This document shows, one piece after another, positions 6,787 through 14,828 of a stretch of 64,000 nucleotides of DNA (the first letter of the stretch is position 1; each line of letters begins with the position of its first letter). A model generated the notes under the pieces. It worked only from the letters and a program-made list of their open reading frames with translations, made no database searches and was not told the DNA's origin. A program made the position numbers and the translations under genes. Source of the DNA: Streptomyces griseoflavus (GTDB lineage Bacteria > Actinomycetota > Actinomycetes > Streptomycetales > Streptomycetaceae); contig NZ_BMUC01000010.1 of NCBI RefSeq assembly GCF_014649995.1, positions 111,719-175,718 of the forward strand, written 5' to 3'.

Positions 6787-9228
6787 GTGAAGAGCGAGCC
6801 CCCCGTCCCGGTGGGGTCCGGTTCCGCACCGGACCTGGTGGAACTGGCCAGGGTCGTCGCCCAGCAGCGCGCCGAACTGGACCGGCTGCGTGAGCAGGCC
6901 GCGACCTCGGCCGTCGTGGAGCGCGCCCGGGGCGCCGTGATCGCCCTGACCGGCTGCTCCGCGGACACCGCCGGCGAGACCCTGCTCCAGCGCGCCAAGG
7001 CCGCCCGCCGCACCCTGCTCGAGGAGTGCTGGATCACCCTCGGCGAACTGACACCGGCCGGCACCGGCACCGGCACCCCGCGACCGGACGGAGAACCCGA
7101 GGGCCTGCCCGCGCCCGACCTCGCCGCACCCCCCTCCGTGCCCGACGACGTCGCCGACGCCCTGCGCCGCCTCGCCCGCGACCTCGTGCACGTCGACACC
7201 CACCGGGAACTGGCCCGCTGTCTGCTGGAACACCTCGGTCCCGACCTGGACGCGGACTCGGTCATGATCTACGCCCGCCGGGCCGACGGGGGCCTGGAAC
7301 TCCTCGGGCACGCCGGGATCGACGAACGACTGGCGGACCAGTGGCGCCGGGTGCCCCCCTTCAGCGGTGTCGCCGTGCTGGACGCCATGGAGGCCGGTGA
7401 GCCCCGCTGGCTGGAGGACTTCACCCGGGACAGCGCGCGGTACCTGCTGATCGGCGCACCTCCCGGGCGCTGGCGGTCCCGGGCCTGGCTGCCGCTGCCC
7501 GGCGGGGACGGAGCCGAGGTCTGTGTCGGCGTGCTGCGCGGCCGGCCCGGCCCCTTCACCGCCCGCGACCGGGTCCGTCTGCGGGGCGTCGTCCGGCTCT
7601 GCGCCGGGCGGCTGCGGACGTTCACCTCCCCGCCGGACCCGGCGTCCGGCGCGCCCTCCGACGCCGTCCAGGCACTGTTCGCGGCGCTTCCGGTCGCGGC
7701 GATGCTGCTGACCCCCCTGCGCGGCCCCACCGGCCGCGTCGAGGACTTCCGGGTCGACGCGGCGACGCCGCAGGCGGCCGACCTCCTGGGCGGCACCACC
7801 GGCGACCCGGCCGGCCGGCGACTGCTGGAGGTGTGGCCCGACCTGACGGACACGCCGGTGTGGCCGGGCTGCCTGGACACCCTGGCGAACGGGCGGACGT
7901 ACGAGAGCGAACCGTTCGCCCACCAGGAGACGGTCGACGGGGCCGCCGAACTCTCCACCTTCTCCGTGCGAGTGACCCGGCTGGAGGACGCGCTGGTCGT
8001 CACCTGGGTCCGGCATGCCTCCTCCGACCGCCAGGAGCAGCGGCTCGCCGTGCTGCAGCGGCTGGGCAAGCTCGGCTGGGCGCACTGGAACCTGGTCACG
8101 GGCGAGGCGTCCTGGTCGTCACAGGTCTTCGCGATCCTCGACCGGGACCCGGCGGACGGCCCGGTCCCGCTCGCCGGCCTGCCGCGGCTCGCGTTCTCCG
8201 ACGACCGGTCCGAGCTCAGCCGGGCCGTGGGAACACTGATCCGCGAGGGGCAGCCGTTCGAGGTCTCGTTCCGGGTGCGCGGCGCGCGCGGTGTCCGGCA
8301 TCTGCGCCTGGTCGCCGAGGTGGTGGCCGACGCGCACGGCGCACCCGTCGAGGTGCACGGCATCGTCCAGGACCTGACCGCACGGCGTCGGGCCGAGCTC
8401 GCCCTGGTGGAGAGCGAGCGGGCGATCCTCACCCAGCACGACGTGCTGCAGTCCGAGCGCACCCTGGTCGCCCGCCTGCAGAACGCGCTGCTCCCCCTGC
8501 CGGAGCGTCCGGTGAACCTCGCCGGGCTGCGCGTCGAGGTCGCCTACCTGCCCTCCCAGGCCGGCATACAGGTCGGCGGCGACTGGTTCAGCGCCATCGA
8601 ACTGCCCGACGGCGACGCGCTGTTCGTCGTCGGTGACGTCGCCGGACACGGTGTGGGCGCCGTCGCCACCATGGCCCTGCTGCGGTTCACCGCGAAGGGC
8701 ATGGTCATCACCGGCTCCTCGCTGACCGGCGCGCTCGCCCGGCTCAACACCCTGCTGCTGCACTCCCGGGACACCCGCGGCACCGCCACCATGGTCCTGG
8801 CCCGCTACCGGCCCCGGGACCGGCGGCTGCTCTGGGCCCAGGCGGGCCACACCCCGCCCCTGCTGGCGCGTGACGGCGAGGTCCACTATCTGCGCCGGCC
8901 CGCCGGCCTGCTGCTCGGCGCCTCCGCCACGCCGCACTTCGAGGAAGCCGAGTGCCGGCTCGAACCGGGCGACCGGGTCCTGCTGTACACGGACGGACTG
9001 GTGGAGCGGCCCCCGGAGATCATCGACGCGGGCCTCGACCGGCTCGCCCGGGCCGTCGCGGCCGCCCCGGGCGACAGACCCGGGCCGGGGACCCTCGCGA
9101 CGCTCCTGGAGTCGATGCTGGAGGACGAACGCCGCGACGACGTGTGCGTCCTGGACATCCGGGTGCCGGGGAAGTCCCGTGGGGCCGGCCCGGCGGACCG
9201 GGCCCGCGGAGCACGGCGGCGCCGGTAG
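6787..9228 (+). CDS. ANTAR-GAF-PAS-SpoIIE PP2C phosphatase
   Basis: An 813-residue cytoplasmic multidomain protein. Residues about 15-80 resemble an ANTAR RNA-binding domain (VVERARGAVIALTG then the LLQRAKAARRTLLEEC helix). A GAF-like region follows at 120-280, PAS-like regions at about 290-420 and 430-540, and a C-terminal SpoIIE phosphatase domain at 560-800. In the phosphatase domain GGDWFSAI, VVGDVAGHG, QAGHTPPLL, YTDGLVE and DDVCVLD carry the metal-binding Asp residues. It should dephosphorylate a STAS-type anti-sigma antagonist. There is no C-terminal HATPase kinase domain, unlike two other SpoIIE proteins in the window. GTG 6787 is the likely start, with weak upstream signals. Confidence 0.8.
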   Translation: MKSEPPVPVGSGSAPDLVELARVVAQQRAELDRLREQAATSAVVERARGAVIALTGCSADTAGETLLQRAKAARRTLLEECWITLGELTPAGTGTGTPRPDGEPEGLPAPDLAAPPSVPDDVADALRRLARDLVHVDTHRELARCLLEHLGPDLDADSVMIYARRADGGLELLGHAGIDERLADQWRRVPPFSGVAVLDAMEAGEPRWLEDFTRDSARYLLIGAPPGRWRSRAWLPLPGGDGAEVCVGVLRGRPGPFTARDRVRLRGVVRLCAGRLRTFTSPPDPASGAPSDAVQALFAALPVAAMLLTPLRGPTGRVEDFRVDAATPQAADLLGGTTGDPAGRRLLEVWPDLTDTPVWPGCLDTLANGRTYESEPFAHQETVDGAAELSTFSVRVTRLEDALVVTWVRHASSDRQEQRLAVLQRLGKLGWAHWNLVTGEASWSSQVFAILDRDPADGPVPLAGLPRLAFSDDRSELSRAVGTLIREGQPFEVSFRVRGARGVRHLRLVAEVVADAHGAPVEVHGIVQDLTARRRAELALVESERAILTQHDVLQSERTLVARLQNALLPLPERPVNLAGLRVEVAYLPSQAGIQVGGDWFSAIELPDGDALFVVGDVAGHGVGAVATMALLRFTAKGMVITGSSLTGALARLNTLLLHSRDTRGTATMVLARYRPRDRRLLWAQAGHTPPLLARDGEVHYLRRPAGLLLGASATPHFEEAECRLEPGDRVLLYTDGLVERPPEIIDAGLDRLARAVAAAPGDRPGPGTLATLLESMLEDERRDDVCVLDIRVPGKSRGAGPADRARGARRRR

Positions 9229-9286
9229 GCGCGGTTCGAGCGTGGTCCCGTGCTCCCCTCCCCACCCCACGGCGGCGTGCGGCGGT

Positions 9287-9949
9287 TCAGTTCGCCACCT
9301 CGCCCGTACGCGACTCCAGCGCCAGCCGGGTGTCGTCGCCGTACACGCCCGTCTCGTCGCCCCGGACGCCGTACCAGAGCTGGAAGCGTGCGACGGCGGC
9401 CGAGAGGGTGGCGTCGTAGCGGCCGTCGGTGGAGCCCGCCCGGTAGACGTCCGGGACGCGCAGCAACCGCTCCTGGAGTTCGCTCACTTCGGGGCCCGAG
9501 TCCCCCTCCTGGAGGAACGGCCGGTCGGCCGGAGGCACTGGCGCGGGAGCGGACGGCGCGGGAGCGGGGGCCGCGGGAGCGGGGGCCGCGGGAGCGGGGG
9601 CCGCGGGGGCGGGGGCCGCGCGGTCGTCGGCGTTCCGGTCCGTGAGGAGGAGCGCACCGCCGAACCCGATCAGCACCGCGGCGGCGACGGCGAGCACCGG
9701 CCCGGCACGGCGCCGTCCCGGGGCGACCCGGGCGGCCGTCGGCGGCGGCCCGGCGGGGACGGGCGGCAGTTCCCGCGTCGCGTCCTCCGTGCCGGGAGGC
9801 GGCGGCACCGCTTCGTAGCCGCCCCGCTCCCCCTCCTCGAACTCGCGGAACAGCTCCGCGAGCGCGTCGGTGCGGCGCGGGCGCAGCACGCGGACGGGTT
9901 CCAGGGACGGTGCGTCGTGCGGCCGGCCGGGCTCGGACGGTGTCGTCAT
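9287..9949 (-). CDS. membrane-anchored peptidoglycan-binding protein
   Basis: A 220-residue protein. A charged cytoplasmic N-terminus (about 80 residues) leads to one membrane segment (AVAAAVLIGFGGALLL, about 92-108). A Pro/Ala spacer built from repeated APAPA units follows, then a C-terminal PG_binding_1 domain (about 155-215, with GPEVSELQERL and DGRYDATLSAAVARFQ). It is a type II membrane protein whose outer domain should sit in the cell wall. The ATG at 9949 follows AAGGAG seven bases upstream. The N-terminal segment (DALAELFREFEEGERG) resembles a regulator-interaction tail, but no function is established. It sits convergent to the ANTAR-SpoIIE gene. Confidence 0.75.
   Translation of the reverse strand: MTTPSEPGRPHDAPSLEPVRVLRPRRTDALAELFREFEEGERGGYEAVPPPPGTEDATRELPPVPAGPPPTAARVAPGRRRAGPVLAVAAAVLIGFGGALLLTDRNADDRAAPAPAAPAPAAPAPAAPAPAPSAPAPVPPADRPFLQEGDSGPEVSELQERLLRVPDVYRAGSTDGRYDATLSAAVARFQLWYGVRGDETGVYGDDTRLALESRTGEVAN
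9558..9617. repeat. 15-bp repeat encoding the Pro/Ala spacer
   Basis: Four tandem 15-bp units (GCGGGAGCGGGGGCC, the last with one change) lie inside the peptidoglycan-binding protein gene and encode its Ala/Pro linker. Copy number is likely to vary between strains. Confidence 0.85.
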
Positions 9950-10022
9950 GTTGCTCTCCTTCCGTGCCGTGCGGGGGAATCGAGCGCCACGGGAGGAGAT
10001 ACGCGACGCAGGGCCCGCGGGT

Positions 10023-10868
10023 TCAGCCGCCCGTTCCGGCGGCGTCACGGAGGAAGCCGCGCAGGGAGGTCACCATCGCCGACACGAACGCCTCCCGGCC
10101 CTCGTCGTCGAGGGCGTCGAGGGACAGGTAGGGGTTGAGGTCCTCCAGTTCGACCAGCAGCAGCTCGCCGCCCGGGGCGCGGCAGGCGTCGACGCGCTGG
10201 ATGCCGTGGCCGAGGGTGTTCCACTCGATGAAGCCCCGGGCGAAGTCCAGGTCGTCCGCGGTGGGCCGACAGGGCTCCAGCTGCCAGCGCCGCCCGGGGC
10301 CGGGGGTGCGCAGGGCGTACTGGAAGGCGTGGTCGACGTAGTAGAAGGAGACCTCGTAGGCGAAGTCGATGTGCGGCTGCACCAGGACGTCGTCGTCGGC
10401 GAGGCCGCGCACCTCGTCCGCGCCGACGACGCGCAGCCCTGCCGAGTCGGCGCCGAGCCGGGGCTTGACCACGTACCGCTCGGCGGCGGGCAGCAGGTCC
10501 ACGTCCCCGGGCCGGCCCACGGTGGGGATCACCGGCCGGCCGGCCGCGCTCAGGTCGAGCAGGTACTGCTTGCCCGCCATGTCGCCCCGGCCGGTGAGCG
10601 GGTTGTAGACCGGGGTGCCCTCGGCGAGGGCCCGCTCGCGGAAGGCGTGGTAGGCGTCCAGGTACCCCAGCACCGGGCCGCTGTTGCGGACCACGACGGC
10701 GTCGAAGGCGTCCATGAGGGCGGCGGCGTCGCGCGGGTGGCACAGGGCCAGGTCGAGGTGCTCGCGCAGCCGGGAGGTCAGGAAGACGTCCTCGTCGCAG
10801 TAGCGGCGCCCGCGGGCCGGGTAGGCCAGGTCGGTGACGTAGAGGACGCGGGGACGGGCGGACGGCAT
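10023..10868 (-). CDS. ATP-grasp domain protein
   Basis: A 281-residue soluble protein with a RimK-like ATP-grasp fold. There is a pre-ATP domain (residues 1-95), then VVKPRLGADSAGLRVV (about 142-157) as the nucleotide-binding lysine/glycine segment. The C-terminal acidic residues in ELLLVELEDLNPYLSL match the Mg-binding Glu/Asn of the family. These enzymes join a carboxylate to an amine through an acyl phosphate; the substrates here are unknown. GAGGAG seven bases before the ATG supports the start. It lies upstream of and codirectional with the peptidoglycan-binding protein gene, 73 bases apart, so the two may be co-transcribed. A peptide-tailoring role is possible but unsupported. Confidence 0.7.
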   Translation of the reverse strand: MPSARPRVLYVTDLAYPARGRRYCDEDVFLTSRLREHLDLALCHPRDAAALMDAFDAVVVRNSGPVLGYLDAYHAFRERALAEGTPVYNPLTGRGDMAGKQYLLDLSAAGRPVIPTVGRPGDVDLLPAAERYVVKPRLGADSAGLRVVGADEVRGLADDDVLVQPHIDFAYEVSFYYVDHAFQYALRTPGPGRRWQLEPCRPTADDLDFARGFIEWNTLGHGIQRVDACRAPGGELLLVELEDLNPYLSLDALDDEGREAFVSAMVTSLRGFLRDAAGTGG

Positions 10869-10931
10869 ACGTGCTCCTCGGGGACGGCGGGTGCCCGATC
10901 ATAGGCACGGCCCGCGATGCCACGCTGCGAC

Positions 10932-10967
10932 GGTACCGAGTTCCGTGCCGGCCGGGCACCGAGTGCC
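10932..10967. promoter_or_regulatory. paired operator sites before the TetR gene
   Basis: GGTACCGAGTTCC (10932-10944) and GGCACCGAGTGCC (10955-10967) are near-palindromes of the form GGYAC-N3-GTNCC, 23 bases apart. TACGTT (10987-10992), a good -10, lies just downstream, so the second site would cover the -35 region. The same pair precedes the next gene. Confidence 0.6.
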
Positions 10968-10998
10968 ATCAGGGACTTCCCGGTGCTACGTTCCGTGC

Positions 10999-11721
10999 AT
11001 GAGCTCCAGCGGTGCGGCTCCCGGCCGCGGTGACGAGGCCGGGAAACCGGCGATGCGGGACGCCCTGGTGGCGGCGGCCTTCCGGCTGTTCCTGGAGCGG
11101 GGCTTCGAACGGACCACGGTGGACGACATCGTGGCGCTCGCCGGGGTGGGCCGGCGGTCCTTCTTCCGTTACTTCCCCTCCAAGGAGGACGTGGTCTTCC
11201 CCGACCACGAGCGGTGCCTGGCCGACATGACGGCCTTCCTGGCCGCCGCTCCCTCCGAGTCCGATCCGGTGCGCAGGGTCTGCGACGCGGCCCGGCTGGT
11301 GATGCTGATGTACGCCGAGAACCCGGCGTTCTCCGTGCAGCGCTACCGGCTCACCCGGCAGGTGCCGGGACTGCGGCAGTACGAACTGTCCGTGGTCTGG
11401 CGCTACGAGCAGGCCCTGGCGGGATATCTGCGGGTCCGGTTCGCCGGCCTGCCGGACGGCATCCTGCGGGCCGACGTGATCGCGGCGGCCGTGGTCGCGG
11501 CGCACAACAACGCGCTGCGTTCCTGGCTGCGTTCGGACGGCAAGGGGGACGCGGAGGCGGCGGTCGACCACGCTCTCGGGCATGTGCGGGAGTCGTTCGG
11601 CGCGGGGCCGGAACCCGCCGTGGCGCGGGGCCCCGAGGACGTGGTGGTGATCGTCTCGCGGCGCGGGGCGCCGCTGTGGCGGGTGGTGCAGGAGCTGGAG
11701 TCCGCGCTGGGCCGCGCCTGA
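10999..11721 (+). CDS. TetR family transcriptional regulator
   Basis: A 240-residue regulator. The N-terminal TetR helix-turn-helix spans about residues 18-65 (AFRLFLERGFERTTVDDIV, then VGRRSFFRYFPSKEDVV). A helical ligand and dimerisation domain follows, with a long C-terminal tail (EDVVVIVSRRGAPLWRVVQELE). The sequence is close in type to MftR-like regulators. TACGTT lies six bases before the ATG with no Shine-Dalgarno, so the transcript is probably leaderless. The doubled palindromes upstream of this gene and of the next gene point to autoregulation plus control of the zinc-ribbon/OB protein. The ligand is unknown; an acyl-CoA is a guess from the neighbour's family. Confidence 0.85.
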   Translation: MSSSGAAPGRGDEAGKPAMRDALVAAAFRLFLERGFERTTVDDIVALAGVGRRSFFRYFPSKEDVVFPDHERCLADMTAFLAAAPSESDPVRRVCDAARLVMLMYAENPAFSVQRYRLTRQVPGLRQYELSVVWRYEQALAGYLRVRFAGLPDGILRADVIAAAVVAAHNNALRSWLRSDGKGDAEAAVDHALGHVRESFGAGPEPAVARGPEDVVVIVSRRGAPLWRVVQELESALGRA

Positions 11722-11749
11722 GCCCGGCTGCCCGCCCTTCACAACTGAG

Positions 11750-11784
11750 GGTACGGAGTGCCTTTACGCGTGGCACTCAGTGCC
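11750..11784. promoter_or_regulatory. paired operator sites and promoter before the OB-fold gene
   Basis: GGTACGGAGTGCC (11750-11762) and GGCACTCAGTGCC (11772-11784) lie 22 bases apart. The second is a perfect 15-bp palindrome when one base each side is added. It falls between TTTACG (11763-11768) and TACTCT (11786-11791), a plausible -35/-10 pair with 17-base spacing, the usual place for repressor binding. Confidence 0.6.
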
Positions 11785-11886
11785 ATACTCTGTGGCTGTG
11801 CGCGGCGGCACCGCAGACCGGGCACGTGCGTGCCCGGGCGACCGCGCACGCGGGATTTCCGGCCCCAGCGCAGGGAGTTGACCAGC

Positions 11887-12303
11887 GTGTATCACCACTC
11901 AGGAAGCGTCACTCAGCAGGCAGCCGGCTCCGCGACGAGCGTGCTCGACCCCCGGGGCGCCGACAGGGCGGAGGCCATGGTCTATCAGCGCTGCACCTGG
12001 TGCGGCACCGCCATGTACCACCGGCTGCTGTGCCCGGTCTGTCAGGGCAGCGAGCTGCGTACGGAGCACAGCGAGGGGGTCGGCACGGTCCGCCACTCCA
12101 CGGTGCTGCACCGCAACACCCCCGCGGCCCGCAACATCTCCCTGATCGAGATGGCCGAGGGGTTCGTGGTCCGGGGCCGGGTGATGGGACCGCCCATCGG
12201 CATTCACAGCGGTGACCGCGTCCGGCTGTCGACGGCCAAGGACCCGGTACGGGGCGAGCCGGTCTTCCAGCTCGTCGACGAGCCGTTCCGCGCCTGGACC
12301 TGA
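11887..12303 (+). CDS. zinc-ribbon OB-fold protein (DUF35-like)
   Basis: A 138-residue soluble protein. After a 30-residue tail it has a rubredoxin-like zinc ribbon, CxxC-x10-CxxC (CTWCGTAMYHRLLCPVC, about 39-55), then an OB-fold domain to the end. This is the DUF35 architecture usually found beside thiolases or acyl-CoA enzymes, where it helps bind the CoA substrate. No thiolase is adjacent here. GTG 11887 follows GGGAG at nine bases. Longer readings would run through the operator and promoter and are rejected. Expression is probably controlled by the TetR protein encoded just upstream. Confidence 0.75.
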   Translation: MYHHSGSVTQQAAGSATSVLDPRGADRAEAMVYQRCTWCGTAMYHRLLCPVCQGSELRTEHSEGVGTVRHSTVLHRNTPAARNISLIEMAEGFVVRGRVMGPPIGIHSGDRVRLSTAKDPVRGEPVFQLVDEPFRAWT

Positions 12304-12330
12304 CGGCCCGCCGGGCCCGGGCGCCCCGCT

Positions 12331-12711
12331 TCAGAGGGTGATGCGGATACCCACCGTGCCGCCGAGTCCCCGGCGCAGGCGGCTGCCGAGGAGCGTCATC
12401 CGGCCCAGGAGGCCGTACTTGCGGGCAAGCAGCCGCCGATAGCGTGCGGTGGTGGCCGGGTCGCAGATCTCCGCGGTGGCGGGGACCTGGTCACCGGTCG
12501 GCCTGCCGCGCACGTCGCACGGTCCGACGAGGACGTCACCGCGGGCGCGGATGCGCTTCACCTTCCAGGAGTCGGAAACGGTCCACACCCCGAGCGCGTC
12601 ACCGTCCCGCACCACCCACACCGGTGTGGCCACGGGCGTGCCGTTCTTGCGGTAGCTGGTGACCAGCAGGTACTTCCCGGCCCCGAGCCGGTCGAGCGAC
12701 GCTTCGTCCAT
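12331..12711 (-). CDS. PPOX-class F420-dependent oxidoreductase
   Basis: A 126-residue split-barrel flavin/deazaflavin protein. The YLLVTSYRKNGTPVATPVWVV strand pair (about 12-32), GDALGVWTVSDSWKVKRIRA and the C-terminal RKYGLLG segment are typical of small PPOX-class F420-dependent reductases. It would act in the cytoplasm on an unknown substrate with F420H2. It is the last of three codirectional genes (MalY-type aminotransferase, methyltransferase, this). The message may also start separately: TAGACT lies seven bases before the ATG with no Shine-Dalgarno, and its TAG is the stop codon of the methyltransferase gene. Confidence 0.75.
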   Translation of the reverse strand: MDEASLDRLGAGKYLLVTSYRKNGTPVATPVWVVRDGDALGVWTVSDSWKVKRIRARGDVLVGPCDVRGRPTGDQVPATAEICDPATTARYRRLLARKYGLLGRMTLLGSRLRRGLGGTVGIRITL

Positions 12712-12721
12712 GCGGCGCAGT

Positions 12722-13453
12722 CTAGGCGTCCGGGCGGCGGGCGACGAAGACGAACTCCCGGCCCGGGCGGTCCGGCGCGTCCCCCACCCGCTCCAGCTCG
12801 TAGCCGTGCGCGGCGAGGTCGGCCCCGACCTCGTCCCGCTCACGGAACCGCAGCGTCGACTCCGACGTCAGCACCGTCCCGTCCGCGGCGAACTCGTAGG
12901 TCGTACGGAACGTCACCAGCGGGCCGTCCACGCCGGTCACCTGGTGCCAGGTCCCGACCGTGCCGGCGCCGGGCACGTCCACGCTCCGGTACGACCGCTC
13001 CCTGGTCCACGACTCCCACGCCCGCCGGGCCGGGTCCCGGGTCTCGAACACCAGCCGTCCGCCGGGCCGCAGCGCCGTGCGGGCGCCCGCGAGGGTGCGG
13101 TGCCAGGCGTCCGGATCGGCCACGGCCTGGGCGACGTTGGCCGTCATGGTCGCCAGGTCGGCCCGCAGCGGGGGCAGGGCGCCCGCGTCGCCCTCGATCC
13201 AGCGGACCCGTGCGGCACCCGGCTTGCCCCGGGCCACGTCGAGGGAGGCCCGGGCGGGATCGACGCCGACCGCCTCGATCCCCCGGCCGGCCAGGAGCAG
13301 CGCGAACACCCCCGTCCCGCAGCCGATGTCCAGCACCCGCCGGGCTCCGAACTCCTCCGCCATGCGCAGGTAGGCGTCGAGGTCGGAGCGGTCGGGATCG
13401 AGCGGGTCGTAGAGCGCGGCGAGGCGCGGGTGGCCGAAGGCGTCGTCAGCCAC
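12722..13453 (-). CDS. class I SAM-dependent methyltransferase
   Basis: A 243-residue Rossmann-fold methyltransferase. Motif I is [16 protein letters not shown] (about 41-56), followed by the acidic loop EAVGVDPA and the post-motif [13 protein letters not shown]. The [15 protein letters not shown] opening is typical of small-molecule methyltransferases annotated only to family level in Streptomyces. The substrate is unknown. The GTG start overlaps the upstream aminotransferase stop by eight bases, so the two are translationally coupled. Confidence 0.8.
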   Translation of the reverse strand: MADDAFGHPRLAALYDPLDPDRSDLDAYLRMAEEFGARRVLDIGCGTGVFALLLAGRGIEAVGVDPARASLDVARGKPGAARVRWIEGDAGALPPLRADLATMTANVAQAVADPDAWHRTLAGARTALRPGGRLVFETRDPARRAWESWTRERSYRSVDVPGAGTVGTWHQVTGVDGPLVTFRTTYEFAADGTVLTSESTLRFRERDEVGADLAAHGYELERVGDAPDRPGREFVFVARRPDA

Positions 13454-14645
13454 GGGCGACGCCCTCCCGCTCCACGGCCGCCGCCATCCGCCGCACCGCC
13501 TCCGCGATCACCTCGGGCGAGGCCGCCAGGTTCAGGCGGACGTGCCCGGCGCCGCCCGTGCCGAAGGGGAGACCGGAGTTGAGGGCCACGCGGCCGTACC
13601 GGAGGAAGACCTCGGCCGGGTCGTCGCCGAGGCCGAGGGCGCGGCAGTCGAGCCAGGCGAGGTAGGTGGCGTCCCCCGGGCGGTAGCGGACGGCGGGCAG
13701 GTGTTCGGCCAGGAGGCCGGCGAGCAGCCGGCGGTTGGCGTCCAGTCCGGTGAGCAGGGAGTCCAGCCACGGGGTGCCGTCCCGCAGGGCCGCGGTGTGG
13801 GCGAGGACGCCGACGTGGCTCGCGCCGTGGCCGACCTCCTCCGGCATCCGCGCCAGGTCGTCGGCCGCGTCGGCCCCGGCGACGGCGAGGGCCGCCTTCA
13901 GACCGGGCAGGTTCCACGCCTTCGACGCCGACATGAGGGACAGGCCACGCTCACCACCCGGCACGCCGAGGTACGGCACGAAGCGCGTCCCGCCGACGAC
14001 CAGGGGCGCGTGGATCTCGTCGGCGACGACCCGTACGCCGTACCGCTCGGCGAGGGCGGCGACGGCGGTCAGCTCCTGCGCGGTGTGCACGGTGCCGGTG
14101 GGGTTGTGCGGGCTGCACAGCAGGTGGGCGGCCCGCCGCCGGCCGGTCGTCACCCGCCGGAAGGTGTCCTCCAGGACGTCGAGGTCGATCCGTCCGTCCG
14201 CCCCCAGCGGCGCCTCGACCGGTGCGCGGCCGGCGTGCCGGACGAAGTCGTGGAAGGGCGGGTAGACGGGTGGGCTGACCACGACCGCGTCGCCGTGCCC
14301 GGTGACCAGCTTGAGCATCTCGACCACGCCCAGCATGACGTCGGGCACGATCGCGGTGCGCTCCACGGCGAGGCCGCCCCAGCCCCACCGTTCGCCGGCG
14401 AAGTGGGCCAGCGCCTCCGCGTAGGCGCTGCCGGCGGGATAGCCGGTGTCGCCGAGTTCCATGGCCTCGGTGACGGCGCGCACGACCGGTTCGGCGAGCG
14501 GCACGTCCATCTCGGCCACCCACAGCGGCAGTACGTCCTCGGGATGGGTGCGCCACTTCATGCTGGTGCGGCGCCGCAGACGGTCGAGGGTGAGGGCGCG
14601 CAGGGGGTTCGGTTCACCGGGCTTCTCGTGCGGGGTCGTGGTCAT
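13446..14645 (-). CDS. MalY/PatB-type PLP aminotransferase (C-S lyase)
   Basis: A 399-residue fold-type I PLP enzyme. Recognised segments are the substrate-domain opening [24 protein letters not shown], the PLP-pocket [16 protein letters not shown] with the PLP-ring Asp, and the Schiff-base lysine in [10 protein letters not shown]. The WVAEMD and KW motifs are those of MalY/PatB cystathionine beta-lyase-like enzymes, which cleave C-S bonds to give pyruvate, ammonia and a thiol. The ATG at 14645 has GGTGAG ahead of it; an earlier ATG twelve codons upstream is less likely. It is the first gene of the operon that continues to 12331. Confidence 0.85.
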   Translation of the reverse strand: MTTTPHEKPGEPNPLRALTLDRLRRRTSMKWRTHPEDVLPLWVAEMDVPLAEPVVRAVTEAMELGDTGYPAGSAYAEALAHFAGERWGWGGLAVERTAIVPDVMLGVVEMLKLVTGHGDAVVVSPPVYPPFHDFVRHAGRAPVEAPLGADGRIDLDVLEDTFRRVTTGRRRAAHLLCSPHNPTGTVHTAQELTAVAALAERYGVRVVADEIHAPLVVGGTRFVPYLGVPGGERGLSLMSASKAWNLPGLKAALAVAGADAADDLARMPEEVGHGASHVGVLAHTAALRDGTPWLDSLLTGLDANRRLLAGLLAEHLPAVRYRPGDATYLAWLDCRALGLGDDPAEVFLRYGRVALNSGLPFGTGGAGHVRLNLAASPEVIAEAVRRMAAAVEREGVARG

Positions 14646-14828
14646 GCGCTCACCATAGGCAGCCGTGCCGGGAGCGGACATCCGGATCGACCCGCGCCGC
14701 GGCCCTCCCGCCGGCCGTCACGTCCGCGCTGAACGCTCGGGGCCCCGGTTCCGTATGGACGGAGGGCACCCGACTCCGGGGAGGCCCCGCGGTGTTCGCA
14801 CCGTGCGGCAGAGGTTCTGGAGCCATGC

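Noticed and set aside
9558-9617. The 15-bp repeat array as a CRISPR or mobile-element trace.
   Set aside because: The units are contiguous and in frame, encoding an Ala/Pro linker. There are no spacers.
11758-11886. Extending the zinc-ribbon OB protein to an upstream GTG at 11758.
   Set aside because: The extension would include the operator and promoter elements, and the GGGAG-preceded GTG at 11887 begins the conserved part.
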